Assembly (NCBI GenBank): GCA_019423745.1
Contig: JAHZAV010000004.1
Coordinates: 975 to 64,974 of the forward strand
From: Lachnospiraceae bacterium
GTDB taxonomy: Bacteria; Bacillota; Clostridia; Lachnospirales; Lachnospiraceae
Length of the DNA: 64,000 nucleotides
Direction: 5' to 3'
Within the stretch, counting starts at the first letter, position 1, and the number at the start of each line of letters is the position of its first letter. Below the pieces are notes generated by a model. That model made no database searches. It had not been told where the DNA came from and worked only from the letters and a program-made list of their open reading frames with translations. This document shows positions 42,447 to 51,517 of this stretch, one piece after another. A program made the position numbers and the translations under genes.

Positions 42447-42482
42447 ACGGTATCACTTTTACTTTGCTCCAACAATGAAAAG
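42447..42482 (-). promoter_or_regulatory. Motif shared by the dehydratase operon and the desulfurase gene (copy 2)
   Basis: ACGGTATCACTTTTA and AACAATGAAAAG match copy 1 at 41136-41172 in order and spacing. It lies 40 bases before the cysteine desulfurase start, and 70 bases after the AraC gene stop. Confidence 0.5.
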
Positions 42483-42552
42483 GGTGATATTTGTAATCGT
42501 TTTTTTCAATAACTACTCCGTATTTATTTGTTTTTTCTATAATTTATCTTCC

Positions 42553-43476
42553 TCAGAAACCGCTTCTTTTTTGTCCGTACAACTTCCGATATCTACCAGG
42601 GGTTATTCCTTTTCTGTCTCTGAACATTTTCCCAAAATAGCTGGAACTTTGGAAACCTGATTTCAACCCTACTTCAGCAATGCTCATATCTGTCTGGGCG
42701 AGCATTCTGGAAGCCTGCGCCAAACGATACTGGATCAGATAATCTGCCGGCGCCTTGCATACAATATTTTGAAAGCTTCGGAAACATTCACTCTTGCTTA
42801 TGTGAACAGCTGCTGCCATATCCTCTACACTAATGTTCCTGTCAAAATTATCATGAATATACTCCAACATCTTCCTCACACGATATTCCTGACGTTTTCT
42901 TGCAGAAGACAGGTGTCTTTCTTCTTTGACCTGATGCATCCTTTTCCATAAACTCCTCCAGATGGCGCATAAATTTTCCATAATTTCCAGTTCCCATTCT
43001 TTTGACTGCCGGATTCTGAAAAATCTCCCCAATGCGTCTAAAAGTTCCCAGTCCGCCGGATTGTCCTTTTCTAAATAAAGACCAGCTACCGGTCTTTGCA
43101 AAATAGGAAGTACATATTTTTGATAGATAAGATCTGAGGCCTGCATTTGAAAAATCCAGGCAGGAATTACAAAATAATAGGCAATCGAATGTGGAACTGT
43201 CTGCCGTGCAGAATGCATGGTTTTTGCATTAATAAAAGCTCCATCTCCTGCTTTCAATATTTTTATCTGCTGTTCTTTCGATGCCTGATGAATCCGAAAT
43301 TCCACTTCTCCTTGCACAACTATCGTAAATTCAATATCTTCATGCCAATGGCAGCTGAATTCACCGTCAATAAATTCGTCAAATACATCTGCTCTGTTAA
43401 TAATGGGAAATTCTGAACTCTCATACCTGATTTTCTCCTGAAGCTCTTGATCCACTTCTACTTTCCCTTTGAACAC
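42553..43476 (-). CDS. AraC-family transcriptional regulator
   Basis: A 307-aa protein. Residues 35-110 are a cupin-like sensor (CHWHEDIEFTIVVQGEVEFR), and the last 100 residues hold two AraC helix-turn-helices (ISVEDMAAAVHISKSECFRS and SIAEVGLKSGFQSSSYFGKM). The start is GTG 43476 with GAGGGGG upstream. It could control the divergent MFS gene, the desulfurase/dehydratase genes, or both. Confidence 0.9.
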   Translation of the reverse strand: MFKGKVEVDQELQEKIRYESSEFPIINRADVFDEFIDGEFSCHWHEDIEFTIVVQGEVEFRIHQASKEQQIKILKAGDGAFINAKTMHSARQTVPHSIAYYFVIPAWIFQMQASDLIYQKYVLPILQRPVAGLYLEKDNPADWELLDALGRFFRIRQSKEWELEIMENLCAIWRSLWKRMHQVKEERHLSSARKRQEYRVRKMLEYIHDNFDRNISVEDMAAAVHISKSECFRSFQNIVCKAPADYLIQYRLAQASRMLAQTDMSIAEVGLKSGFQSSSYFGKMFRDRKGITPGRYRKLYGQKRSGF

Positions 43477-43596
43477 TTCAGTTGCCCCCTCACCTTTTGA
43501 TATGATTTTTATATTTTTAGATAGGTTTATCTATTTATTTTTAACTTTTTCGATATTATTTTTATATTATATCACATCACTTAAAGGAGGCACTAA

Positions 43597-44787
43597 ATGA
43601 AGCAAAAATTTTCACAACATTACATCATCATCGGATGTTTTCTTTCTTATCTTCTATTTGGTTTTATTGATAATATGAAAGGTCCTGCAATTCCTGTCAT
43701 TTTATCGGATATGGGATTTGATTATTCTCTGGGCGGAGCAATTACATTTATGGAGTACACCGGATTTTTTCTGGCTTCCTTTTTTGCAGGGTATCTTGCA
43801 GATCTTTTTGGGCAAAAATTTCCTCTGCTCCTCGCGATATGCTGCCTGCTTCTTGGTATCATCGGATATTCGTTTGCCTCCGGCATTCCTTTCTTCTTTT
43901 TCTTTATCTTCTTTATTGGTTGGGGATGTGGTTCGCTGGAATTGGCAGGCGGAAATATTATTGCCTCCGCCTGTATAAAAGACAGAGGCAGGTATCTGAA
44001 TCTTTTAAATGCTTTTTTTGGAATTGGTGCTGTATTGACTCCCCTTATAGCAGGATGGCTGTTTCATCAGGATATCTCCTGGCGTACCGTATACCGAATC
44101 AGTTTGACTGCTGTGATCCCTGTCGGACTTTACTTGCTTTTTATGAAACTGCCAAAAGAAAAATTTCACGCAAAAAAAGAACGGGTATCCATTCATGAAA
44201 TGCAAAAAATGATAGCACATCCCCGGGTCCGCTTTCTTTATTTTGCTATATTTTCCTATGTTGCCGCTGAAATTGGAGTTTCTACATGGATGGTGGATTT
44301 TCTTCAAAAAGCCCGCCATGTTTCTGTAGTGGAAAGCTCCCTGTATCTTTCCATCCATTTTACTGGTATGGCTGTAGGACGTTTTCTCGGAAGCATTTTC
44401 GTTGATCGTCTGGGACATTTACAAAGCCTTCTGCTCTTTTCAGCTTTATCCACAGCATTTATCGCCATTGGAAGTTTCGGTCCGGCCTCTGCCTCCATTG
44501 TCCTTGCTTTTACAGGTTTCGGATATTCTATTATATTTCCAACCGCCACTGCTGTCATTTCCGGTATGCCATCTCCTCATCCCGGAACAAAACTGGGACT
44601 GTTTTATGGTGCCGGAGGACTGGGCGGTGCTGTTGGTCCTTGGATTGCAGGGATTTTCAATGATCTGTTTGGCTTAGAAGCTGGCATGACCGTTATCCTT
44701 TGCTTTTGTCTTATTTTCTTTTTGTGCATTGCCACTATGCTGAAAGCCCAGAAGGACGAGTCTCTTAATGAAAGCAAACTAATCTAA
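43597..44787 (+). CDS. MFS transporter
   Basis: A 396-aa protein with twelve membrane helices. LADLFGQKFPL is the MFS loop 2-3 motif, and the sequence LELAGGNIIASACIKDRGRYLN followed by FFGIGAVLTPLIAG resembles the fucose/sugar permease branch. A GGAGG site precedes the ATG. It is divergent from an AraC regulator with a cupin sensor, so the substrate is probably a sugar or other small carbon compound that the regulator senses. Confidence 0.88.
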   Translation: MKQKFSQHYIIIGCFLSYLLFGFIDNMKGPAIPVILSDMGFDYSLGGAITFMEYTGFFLASFFAGYLADLFGQKFPLLLAICCLLLGIIGYSFASGIPFFFFFIFFIGWGCGSLELAGGNIIASACIKDRGRYLNLLNAFFGIGAVLTPLIAGWLFHQDISWRTVYRISLTAVIPVGLYLLFMKLPKEKFHAKKERVSIHEMQKMIAHPRVRFLYFAIFSYVAAEIGVSTWMVDFLQKARHVSVVESSLYLSIHFTGMAVGRFLGSIFVDRLGHLQSLLLFSALSTAFIAIGSFGPASASIVLAFTGFGYSIIFPTATAVISGMPSPHPGTKLGLFYGAGGLGGAVGPWIAGIFNDLFGLEAGMTVILCFCLIFFLCIATMLKAQKDESLNESKLI

Positions 44788-44822
44788 AGCAAGAATAAAA
44801 ATACAGCCTTCCTTTTGCATTT

Positions 44823-45728
44823 TTACAGCACATGAAAATATTCTCTGACCACAGAAAGGAAGGCTTCCATCTGGGGTGAAATCCATTTATTTTTATGATA
44901 ATACAACTGCAGCCACATGGTCAGGACTGGAAGATCCGTTTCCATCTGGCACACTTTCCCTGTTTCCAGCGCTTTTCTAGCTGAGAAATGTGGAAGAAAC
45001 GATATGCCAAAACCTGCTTCTACCATATGTACAATCGTTTCTGTATTCCCGATTTCCAGCTGTGCACGTACATTCAATCCTCGTTTAGCCAGTGCTCTTT
45101 CCAGTTCAAATCTATAGCTTTCTCCCCGTTCTGTTAATACAAACGTTTCCCTGCATAAAGCATCTGCATCTACGGAGCCTTGCTCTGTCTTTCCTGCTAC
45201 TGGCATAATAAAGATAATCTCCTCTTCACGGAGTGTTTCTCGTACCAGGCCTGAATACTCTGCCTTCTGATCCAGTGTCAGAAATAAGTCCAGACTGTTA
45301 TCTCTGATTTGTTCAATCAATATATCTCTTCCTTGTGTGGATATCGTGATTTCCACTTTGGGATAACGCCGATGAAATTCCAGTACAATTTCAGGTAAAA
45401 GTGCTGTTGAAATAGATTCCACACTTCCAATGCGAAGGATTCCTGTCATTTCCTGTGGCTCCTTTTTTCTACCATGGTTTTGGACAGACTGAATCGCCTG
45501 ATTCGTGGTACTCATTATCTCATTAACATAAAACAGAAATTCCTGTCCTTGTTCTGTCAGAACAACTCCTTTTCCCACTCTTTCAAACAGCCTTGTTTCC
45601 AATTCTTTTTCCAGCTGCTGAATCTGTAATGTTACTGCTGACTGGGAATATCCCAGCTTCTGTGCCGCTTTTGAAATATTTTTCAATTCTGCCACTTTCA
45701 AGAAAGTTGTTAAATTCCTGAACTCCAT
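44823..45728 (-). CDS. LysR-family transcriptional regulator
   Basis: A 301-aa protein. Residues 1-60 are a LysR winged helix (NISKAAQKLGYSQSAVTLQI), and the rest is the periplasmic-binding-like sensor (ILRIGSVESISTALLPEIV). An AGGAG site precedes the ATG. It is divergent from the aromatic amino acid decarboxylase gene (start 45838), with a T-N11-A-like A+T tract between them, so it is the likely regulator. Confidence 0.9.
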   Translation of the reverse strand: MEFRNLTTFLKVAELKNISKAAQKLGYSQSAVTLQIQQLEKELETRLFERVGKGVVLTEQGQEFLFYVNEIMSTTNQAIQSVQNHGRKKEPQEMTGILRIGSVESISTALLPEIVLEFHRRYPKVEITISTQGRDILIEQIRDNSLDLFLTLDQKAEYSGLVRETLREEEIIFIMPVAGKTEQGSVDADALCRETFVLTERGESYRFELERALAKRGLNVRAQLEIGNTETIVHMVEAGFGISFLPHFSARKALETGKVCQMETDLPVLTMWLQLYYHKNKWISPQMEAFLSVVREYFHVL

Positions 45729-45837
45729 TTTTTCTCCTATTATTTTTTCTCATATGTATATTAAATCTATGAATTTTAAAAATATCTAATAAGATGTTAC
45801 TATAATAGACAAACAAAAGCAAGTGAGGTGCAAAGCA

Positions 45838-47271
45838 ATGAATAAATCAGCAGAAGAAAAAAGGTTAGAACAGATTACAAAAAACTTTATCAAAGACTTC
45901 TTTTCTCAGAAATATGCCAAGGAAAACGAGGCGATCACAAATGCCGGCGCTTCACTCCTTGGGGCACTGAAGGAAATGAATATTCCGGAAAAAGGACAGG
46001 AACCGGAAAAGATCGTCTCCTTTATGCAAGAGCAGGTATATGCTTTTGGATATGATTCCGGGCATCCCCGCTTCCTGGGATTTATCCCAAGTACAGCCTC
46101 CAAACTTTCCTGGCTCGGTGACATCATGACTGCTGCCTACAACCGACACGCCGGAAGCTATGCAAACTTCCCCACAGGATATATTCTGGAAGAACAAGTA
46201 CTCCGCTGGCTGTGCAGCAAGGCAGGGTTCTCCAAGAACGCCGGTGGTCTCTTTGTCTCCGGAGGGTCCATGGCCAATCTTACCGCACTTACCATTGCCA
46301 GAGATAAATATTTAAAAGACGACCAATGGCATCTTGGAACGGCTTATCTTTCAGAACAGACTCATAGTTCTTTAGCAAAAGGCCTCCATGTCATCGGAAT
46401 TTCTGAAAAAAGAATCCGGAAAATTCCTGTGGATGAACATTTTTGTATGGATCCATACCTGCTGGAATGCGCCATAAAAGAAGACATCAGCCAGGGATTA
46501 ATTCCCTTTGTCGCTGTAGCAAGCGCCGGAACTACAAATACCGGAAGTATTGATCCCCTCCCAGCCATTTCCGCAGTCTGTCGCCATTACAACATGTGGA
46601 TGCATGTGGACGGAGCTTTTGGTGCCTCCATTCTTCTGTGCCATCAGCGGCGTTATCTTTTAAAAGGAATCGAACTGGCTGACAGTTTAAGCTGGGATGC
46701 TCACAAATGGCTGTTTCAGACTTACGGATGTGGCATGATACTTGTAAATAATAAGGCTGATATGGTACGGACTTTTCACTCTCATCCCGAATATTTGAAA
46801 GATCTTGACGCTGAAGAAGAATCTTTAAATCCATGGAACCTTGGCATAGAACTTACCCGTCCTGCCCGCGGGCTGAAACTGTGGTTCACGCTTCAGGTTA
46901 TGGGAAGCGATGCTGTCAGCGATGCCATTCATCATGGCTTTCTTCTTGCTGAATATGCCCAGAATATTCTTCGGCAATATCCGGAAGTGGAAATTATCTC
47001 TCCAGCTCACATGGCAGTTATTAATTTCCGCTTTAATTCCCACTCTTTGACAGAAGCTCAAAAAGATCATCTGAATGCCAGGATCTCCTGTGAAATCCTC
47101 TCCAGCGGTTATGCCGGTGTCTTTACAACTGAACTAAAGGGAAAAAAAGTTTTACGTTTCTGCACGATTCATCCGGAAACCACGGAAGAAGATATCCTGT
47201 ACACTATTCGCTTTATGCGTGACTGTTACAGAAAATTTCTCGCACAGGAAAGGAGAGCCCTGTTTTTTTGA
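45838..47271 (+). CDS. Group II PLP-dependent decarboxylase (aromatic amino acid type)
   Basis: A 477-aa enzyme; ATG 45838 follows GTGAGGTG, preferred over an in-frame GTG at 45823. HPRFLGFIPSTASKLSWLGD, GGLFVSGGSMANLTAL, TAYLSEQTHSSLAKGLH and SLSWDAHKWLFQTYGCGM (PLP lysine in DAHKW) follow the tryptophan decarboxylase of R. gnavus nearly motif for motif. It probably makes tryptamine, tyramine or phenethylamine from the amino acid. No antiporter gene is next to it. Confidence 0.9.
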   Translation: MNKSAEEKRLEQITKNFIKDFFSQKYAKENEAITNAGASLLGALKEMNIPEKGQEPEKIVSFMQEQVYAFGYDSGHPRFLGFIPSTASKLSWLGDIMTAAYNRHAGSYANFPTGYILEEQVLRWLCSKAGFSKNAGGLFVSGGSMANLTALTIARDKYLKDDQWHLGTAYLSEQTHSSLAKGLHVIGISEKRIRKIPVDEHFCMDPYLLECAIKEDISQGLIPFVAVASAGTTNTGSIDPLPAISAVCRHYNMWMHVDGAFGASILLCHQRRYLLKGIELADSLSWDAHKWLFQTYGCGMILVNNKADMVRTFHSHPEYLKDLDAEEESLNPWNLGIELTRPARGLKLWFTLQVMGSDAVSDAIHHGFLLAEYAQNILRQYPEVEIISPAHMAVINFRFNSHSLTEAQKDHLNARISCEILSSGYAGVFTTELKGKKVLRFCTIHPETTEEDILYTIRFMRDCYRKFLAQERRALFF

Positions 47272-47305
47272 CAAGCCCGGACTTTGGCTCATCGTCAGTA
47301 CAAAA

Positions 47306-47337
47306 AAGGATACACAGCTTAGTTTCTGTGTATCCTT
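47306..47337. terminator. Shared terminator of decarboxylase and L25 genes
   Basis: Perfect 12-base arms AAGGATACACAG / CTGTGTATCCTT at 47306-47317 and 47326-47337, with an A-run on the left. It lies between two convergent genes. Confidence 0.75.
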
Positions 47338-47350
47338 AAATTCTGATATT

Positions 47351-47932
47351 TTATTCTGCTTCTTGTGTTTCCTCTGCCTCTGAATCTTGTCCATGAATCT
47401 CTGTAACGGCTACAACTGTCGTTTCTGGATTTGTAATAAGGTCAATATCACTATTCTTAGCAATATCCAGATCTTTTACTTGTATTGAATCTCCAAGTTT
47501 CATATCTCCTACATCAATTTCTACCTTCTCAACCAGTGCTGCCGGAACTGCTTTATAGGAAACTTCGTGCAATGTCTGTTGTACAAGTCCTGTATTAACC
47601 TTTTCATGATTCAAAAGAATTATCTCAGCTACAGAGTGTACTTTTTCACCGCTTACTAGAGCCTGAAAATCAATTTCATAGATTTCCGTCTTTAATGGAT
47701 TAAAATCAATCTCTTTAACCAAAACATCCATAGTCTGGCCTTCAACTTCCAACATAATCTGACTGCCTTTTCCATGGCTTTTAATCAGGCGCTCTGCATC
47801 TGCTTTTAATATCTGTATCGGCATAGATTCTTTCATCTCTCTGCCAAATACAATTCCGGTAACAAAGCCTTCCCTTCTAAGTTTTTTTGCTTTTGTCTGC
47901 ATGTTTCTTTTTTCAGCTTTTAAAGTATTCAT
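47351..47932 (-). CDS. rplY: Ribosomal protein L25 / general stress protein Ctc
   Basis: A 193-aa protein of the long L25-TL5-Ctc form. The N-terminal 5S rRNA-binding part has KLRREGFVTGIVFGREM and VKEIDFNPLKTEIYEIDF; the C-terminal part ends in an acidic tail (EAEETQEAE). It binds 5S rRNA in the large subunit. The gene is single, with a terminator in the 80 bases after its stop. Confidence 0.93.
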   Translation of the reverse strand: MNTLKAEKRNMQTKAKKLRREGFVTGIVFGREMKESMPIQILKADAERLIKSHGKGSQIMLEVEGQTMDVLVKEIDFNPLKTEIYEIDFQALVSGEKVHSVAEIILLNHEKVNTGLVQQTLHEVSYKAVPAALVEKVEIDVGDMKLGDSIQVKDLDIAKNSDIDLITNPETTVVAVTEIHGQDSEAEETQEAE

Positions 47933-48066
47933 TTATCTTTTCCTCCAAAATCTGATGCTTAACAGCCTTCAACTTTGCAAAACAAAGAGGTCAGTTAAAT
48001 CTGTTTCCTTGTTACACGTATATTATAACACCTATAGCAAAAACCAAATATTAAATTTTTATAAAC

Positions 48067-49038
48067 TTATGGTTGACATCGTTTGCAGGGAGTATAACCT
48101 TCTGCCAGAAGATCTTCTTTCCTTCCGTTAAATTCTTTCTTATTATGTGATTTTATATCGGAAACACTGGAACAATCCGGTTTATGGAATTTGTCTGTAT
48201 TTTCATTAATGATATACGTCTCTTTAGCCGACTCCTCTGTTTCCCAACTGTTTCCCTGGCTATAGTCAATTTCTATTCCCGGCTGGACGTTATAGACATA
48301 TACATTAAAGGAGACTCCTTTCCCCTTATCCTCCACAGATTCTGCCTCCATCCACACACCGGATGCCACAAGATTATTCCCTTCAAATACCGGTGTAACC
48401 CGATACATGACATGATTCTCTGTCTCTTGTACATAGTCGGCAATCTCATTTTCAAAAGGGAGCATTCCTTCTGTATTCATATATCTTGTCCCTGTAATCA
48501 GGTTCTTTTCGTTGGCATTTTCAGCTGTAAGCTGATAGCCGATCAGATGGCAGCGGTTATAGAGATATTTTCCATCTACATTGTCATATTTTACAGTCTG
48601 CCATCCCGATGGCTTAATCTGCCCGATACTTTCCCTTTCCTTATCCGGCATCAGATCTGTACCTACGCATGCTTCTGCGCTCTGACATCGTCCCAGGGCA
48701 TCGAGTTCACGATATGTTTCATAAGAATCTGCCGTCAACTCTGTATCTGAGAAATCCGGTTCCCCTTCATCAATCTCTATATAAGGTTCTCCTGAATATT
48801 CCGGCACCTCTTCCAGCGCTATTTGCTCTGCTGGTACAGAAACGACATCCTGCCCTGTATCTTTAGTCTGCGACTGACAGGAAGACAGAAAAAGACAGAG
48901 GGCAATAAGTATCAGACTTAGAACCCTCTTTCTTCCATATCCTGATATATTGCCCTTGATTTCTTTTCTATTTTTCTGATTATCCAAATGTACGGTCAAG
49001 ACGCTTCTCCAGCTCCTTTCCCGTCTGTATACTCTCAT
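48067..49038 (-). CDS. Secreted DNA/RNA non-specific endonuclease lipoprotein with C-terminal metal-binding motif
   Basis: A 323-aa protein. A lipobox (LCLFLSSC) near residue 54 would anchor it. The nuclease core is YNRCHLIGYQLTAENANEKN and LITGTRYMN, as in the DNA/RNA non-specific (NUC1) family, with NRCH for the usual DRGH. The last 45 residues (DKFHKPDCSSV, YTPCKRC) look like the small FHxxxC...CxxC metal-binding appendix found in secreted Firmicute nucleases. ATG 49038 overlaps the preceding gene by 59 bases; a TTG at 48987, which overlaps its stop codon, is a likely alternative start. Confidence 0.85.
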   Translation of the reverse strand: MRVYRRERSWRSVLTVHLDNQKNRKEIKGNISGYGRKRVLSLILIALCLFLSSCQSQTKDTGQDVVSVPAEQIALEEVPEYSGEPYIEIDEGEPDFSDTELTADSYETYRELDALGRCQSAEACVGTDLMPDKERESIGQIKPSGWQTVKYDNVDGKYLYNRCHLIGYQLTAENANEKNLITGTRYMNTEGMLPFENEIADYVQETENHVMYRVTPVFEGNNLVASGVWMEAESVEDKGKGVSFNVYVYNVQPGIEIDYSQGNSWETEESAKETYIINENTDKFHKPDCSSVSDIKSHNKKEFNGRKEDLLAEGYTPCKRCQP

Positions 49039-49771
49039 CCAGACTCTCTATCATTTTAACTGCCAGCCCGACTGAATCATCAAATCTTCGCTTTAATTCC
49101 TGATTACTCTCCCGACATTTGGGATTATCCATGCGCTGATTCATCAATCCTTTCATACTGGCATACTTTCCTGTCATCTTCATGGCTGTATTGATCAGCG
49201 CCTGCTTTCCTGGCGTCCTGGTTGTAAAAAGCCTTTTTATCATTCGCATATCTTTTAAGGAGCGAAGAATAATTTTACTTGTCACATTTTCATAAAATGG
49301 TCGGATAGCCTCTGCTGTTGCAATATCCACCGGCACAAGCGTTGCCAGCGGATAGGAAAACGGATCTTTTCCGTCTGCACGCATCAGCATTTTTTCAAAT
49401 TCCTCCTCGATTTCCAAATGCTGAACGCCGCTCCTTCCAATGTAAGTTTCCACATATGGATGACATTCACTATCCAAAATAAAATGGCATAAAAATCCCA
49501 GAAGATACGCGTATTCCCTCGTTTTTCTTCCCCTTTTTCTCACAATCTTTACTGCATGTTGAAAGAATGGATAGGCTGAAATATCGTGCAAATGATTGCC
49601 ATATTCTGAAATTTTATTCGGTAAATAGGGACGATAAAAGAAAAACAGATCCGGTCCCTGAAGACCAATTCTGAATTGTCTGTAATGTTTTTTTACAATT
49701 TGTTTCAGCTCACCGTCCAGCCGGGGGAACACCTCTTTGCCAAAACGGTCATGTGCGTAAAATGCAGGCAT
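48980..49771 (-). CDS. Zinc-dependent phospholipase C family protein
   Basis: A 263-aa protein. HDRFGKEVF, QGPDLFFFY, GNHLHD and FLCHFILDSECHPYV carry the His/Asp residues that bind zinc in this family. There is no signal peptide, unlike secreted phospholipases, so it acts inside. AAGGAGG precedes the ATG. It overlaps the nuclease gene downstream and may be coupled to it. Confidence 0.87.
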   Translation of the reverse strand: MPAFYAHDRFGKEVFPRLDGELKQIVKKHYRQFRIGLQGPDLFFFYRPYLPNKISEYGNHLHDISAYPFFQHAVKIVRKRGRKTREYAYLLGFLCHFILDSECHPYVETYIGRSGVQHLEIEEEFEKMLMRADGKDPFSYPLATLVPVDIATAEAIRPFYENVTSKIILRSLKDMRMIKRLFTTRTPGKQALINTAMKMTGKYASMKGLMNQRMDNPKCRESNQELKRRFDDSVGLAVKMIESLDESIQTGKELEKRLDRTFG

Positions 49772-49859
49772 ATGCCCACCTCCTTTTAACTTTATACTCC
49801 TGACCCTCAGTATACATCATCTTTTCTGATTATTCATCTTAATTTTCTCTGAATATTAT

Positions 49860-51317
49860 TTAATAGAGCGCTTTTACCGTAGGATATATTCTTCTGAATT
49901 TTTCATACTTCTCTTCATATTTTTGCACCAGTTCTGGTTCAGGCTCTACTGTATCGATTACCTTCACGATCTTATCTGCAATGGTTTTAACATCTGGATA
50001 AGCACCGCATCCAACTGCAGCAAGCATAGCGCCTCCCAGAGCCGGACCTTCTTCGCTCTCAATCACATCTACTTTCATATTCATAATATTCGCAATCATC
50101 TTTTTCCAAAGTGCACTTTTCGCTCCGCCGCCACATATTTTCGTACGCTCAATCTGTATACCAAGACTTCTTGCCACTTCAAGAGAATCCCGCAGACCGA
50201 AAGCGACACCTTCCAAAACTGCCTGGGTCATATCTTCTCTTGTCGTATCCATTGACATACCAATAAACAGTGCTCTGGCGTCAGGATTATTATGCGGTGA
50301 TCTTTCCCCCATCAAATATGGTAAATAAAAGACCTGGTTCTCTCCCAGTTTTCGAATCTGTTCCTGTTCCTTAGCAAAATCCTTTGTCTTTAAAATGTCT
50401 TCCATCCACCATTTATTGCAGGAAGCCGCACTTAACATACACCCCATCAGATGATAATTTCCATCTGCATGGGCAAAAGAATGCAGCGCATTATTCTTAT
50501 CTACTCCGAAATTCTTGCTGGAAATGAAAATAGTCCCAGATGTACCAAGCGAAATATTGCACATACCATCCCCTACTGTACCAGTCCCTACAGCCGCTGC
50601 CGCATTATCTCCTGCTCCTGCAATCACCTTCACTTTTTCGGACAGTCCCAGCTCATTTGCCACCTCTTTTTTCAAAGTCCCTACCGGCATATAACTCTCA
50701 TAAATATGAGGCAGCATTTTCTCCGTAACACCACAGATCTGAAGCATCTCTTTGGACCAGCATCGATTTTTCACATCCATCAGAAGCATTCCGGAAGCAT
50801 CTGATACATCTGTACAAAATGAACCAGACAAACGATAAGCCAGATAATCCTTTGGCAGCATGATTTTAGCAATTTTTTCAAAATTCTCAGGCTCATTTTT
50901 TTTCATCCAAAGAATTTTCGGAGCAGTAAAACCTGCAAACGCGATATTCGCAGTATATTGCGATAACTTCTCCTTACCAATCTCCTCATTCAGGTAATCC
51001 GTTTCCTTTCCCGTACGCCCGTCATTCCACAAAATAGCCGGCCGGATGATACGATCCTCACGATCCAATGCTACAAGACCATGCATCTGACCTCCAAAAC
51101 TGATACCTGCAACCTGATTTTTATCAAAATCCCTAATCAGTTCCTTGATTCCTTCCATTGACTGCCTGAACCAATCCTCAGGATTTTGTTCCGACCACCC
51201 TGGATGCGGAAAAAATAGAGGATATTCCTTGGACACAATATTTTCAATTTTTCCAGATTCATTCATTAATAACAACTTCACAGCTGACGTTCCCAAATCC
51301 ACACCAATATATAACAT
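49860..51317 (-). CDS. xylB: Xylulokinase, second copy
   Basis: A 485-aa protein nearly identical in length and layout to the first copy at 22435-23892 (same MLYIGVDLGTSAVKLLLM start, GISFGGQMHGL, CNISLGTSGTIF, GGGAKSALWKKM). ATG 51317 follows GGAGGACG. It stands alone with a putative operator upstream, next to a sugar-binding lipoprotein gene but without its own importer ATPase or permease. It may serve xylose or another pentose whose importer lies elsewhere. Confidence 0.92.
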   Translation of the reverse strand: MLYIGVDLGTSAVKLLLMNESGKIENIVSKEYPLFFPHPGWSEQNPEDWFRQSMEGIKELIRDFDKNQVAGISFGGQMHGLVALDREDRIIRPAILWNDGRTGKETDYLNEEIGKEKLSQYTANIAFAGFTAPKILWMKKNEPENFEKIAKIMLPKDYLAYRLSGSFCTDVSDASGMLLMDVKNRCWSKEMLQICGVTEKMLPHIYESYMPVGTLKKEVANELGLSEKVKVIAGAGDNAAAAVGTGTVGDGMCNISLGTSGTIFISSKNFGVDKNNALHSFAHADGNYHLMGCMLSAASCNKWWMEDILKTKDFAKEQEQIRKLGENQVFYLPYLMGERSPHNNPDARALFIGMSMDTTREDMTQAVLEGVAFGLRDSLEVARSLGIQIERTKICGGGAKSALWKKMIANIMNMKVDVIESEEGPALGGAMLAAVGCGAYPDVKTIADKIVKVIDTVEPEPELVQKYEEKYEKFRRIYPTVKALY

Positions 51318-51363
51318 TTCGTCCTCCTCATCCATCTAAAAATTTCACTTATGATTTAATGCC

Positions 51364-51419
51364 ATTATATCAATATTTTGTGGGCAATACTACAAAATGG
51401 TACAAATTTAAGTAGTATT
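51364..51419 (-). promoter_or_regulatory. Promoter-operator region of the second xylulokinase gene
   Basis: On the minus strand a TATAAT (51369-51364) lies about 50 bases before the start codon. Upstream, perfect 8-base arms AATACTAC (51386-51393) and GTAGTATT (51412-51419) form an inverted repeat that could be a repressor or activator site. A clear -35 was not seen. Confidence 0.45.
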
Positions 51420-51458
51420 AACACTTTTGCACAGGGCTATCCGCATTTTTACACAGGG

Positions 51459-51517
51459 ATGTAAGCAAATGGGGACGTAACACTTTTAAAAAGTGTTACG
51501 TCCCCATTTGCTTACAT
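51459..51517. repeat. 59-bp near-perfect palindrome (REP-like element)
   Basis: Arms of 29 bases (51459-51487 and 51489-51517) are exact reverse complements around a single A at 51488, with GGGGACGTAACACTTTT in each. Elements of the GGGGACGTA type are common in Clostridia near IS200/RAYT transposases; none is visible here. It contains the stop codon of the sugar-binding protein gene and can also act as a terminator. Confidence 0.8.
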
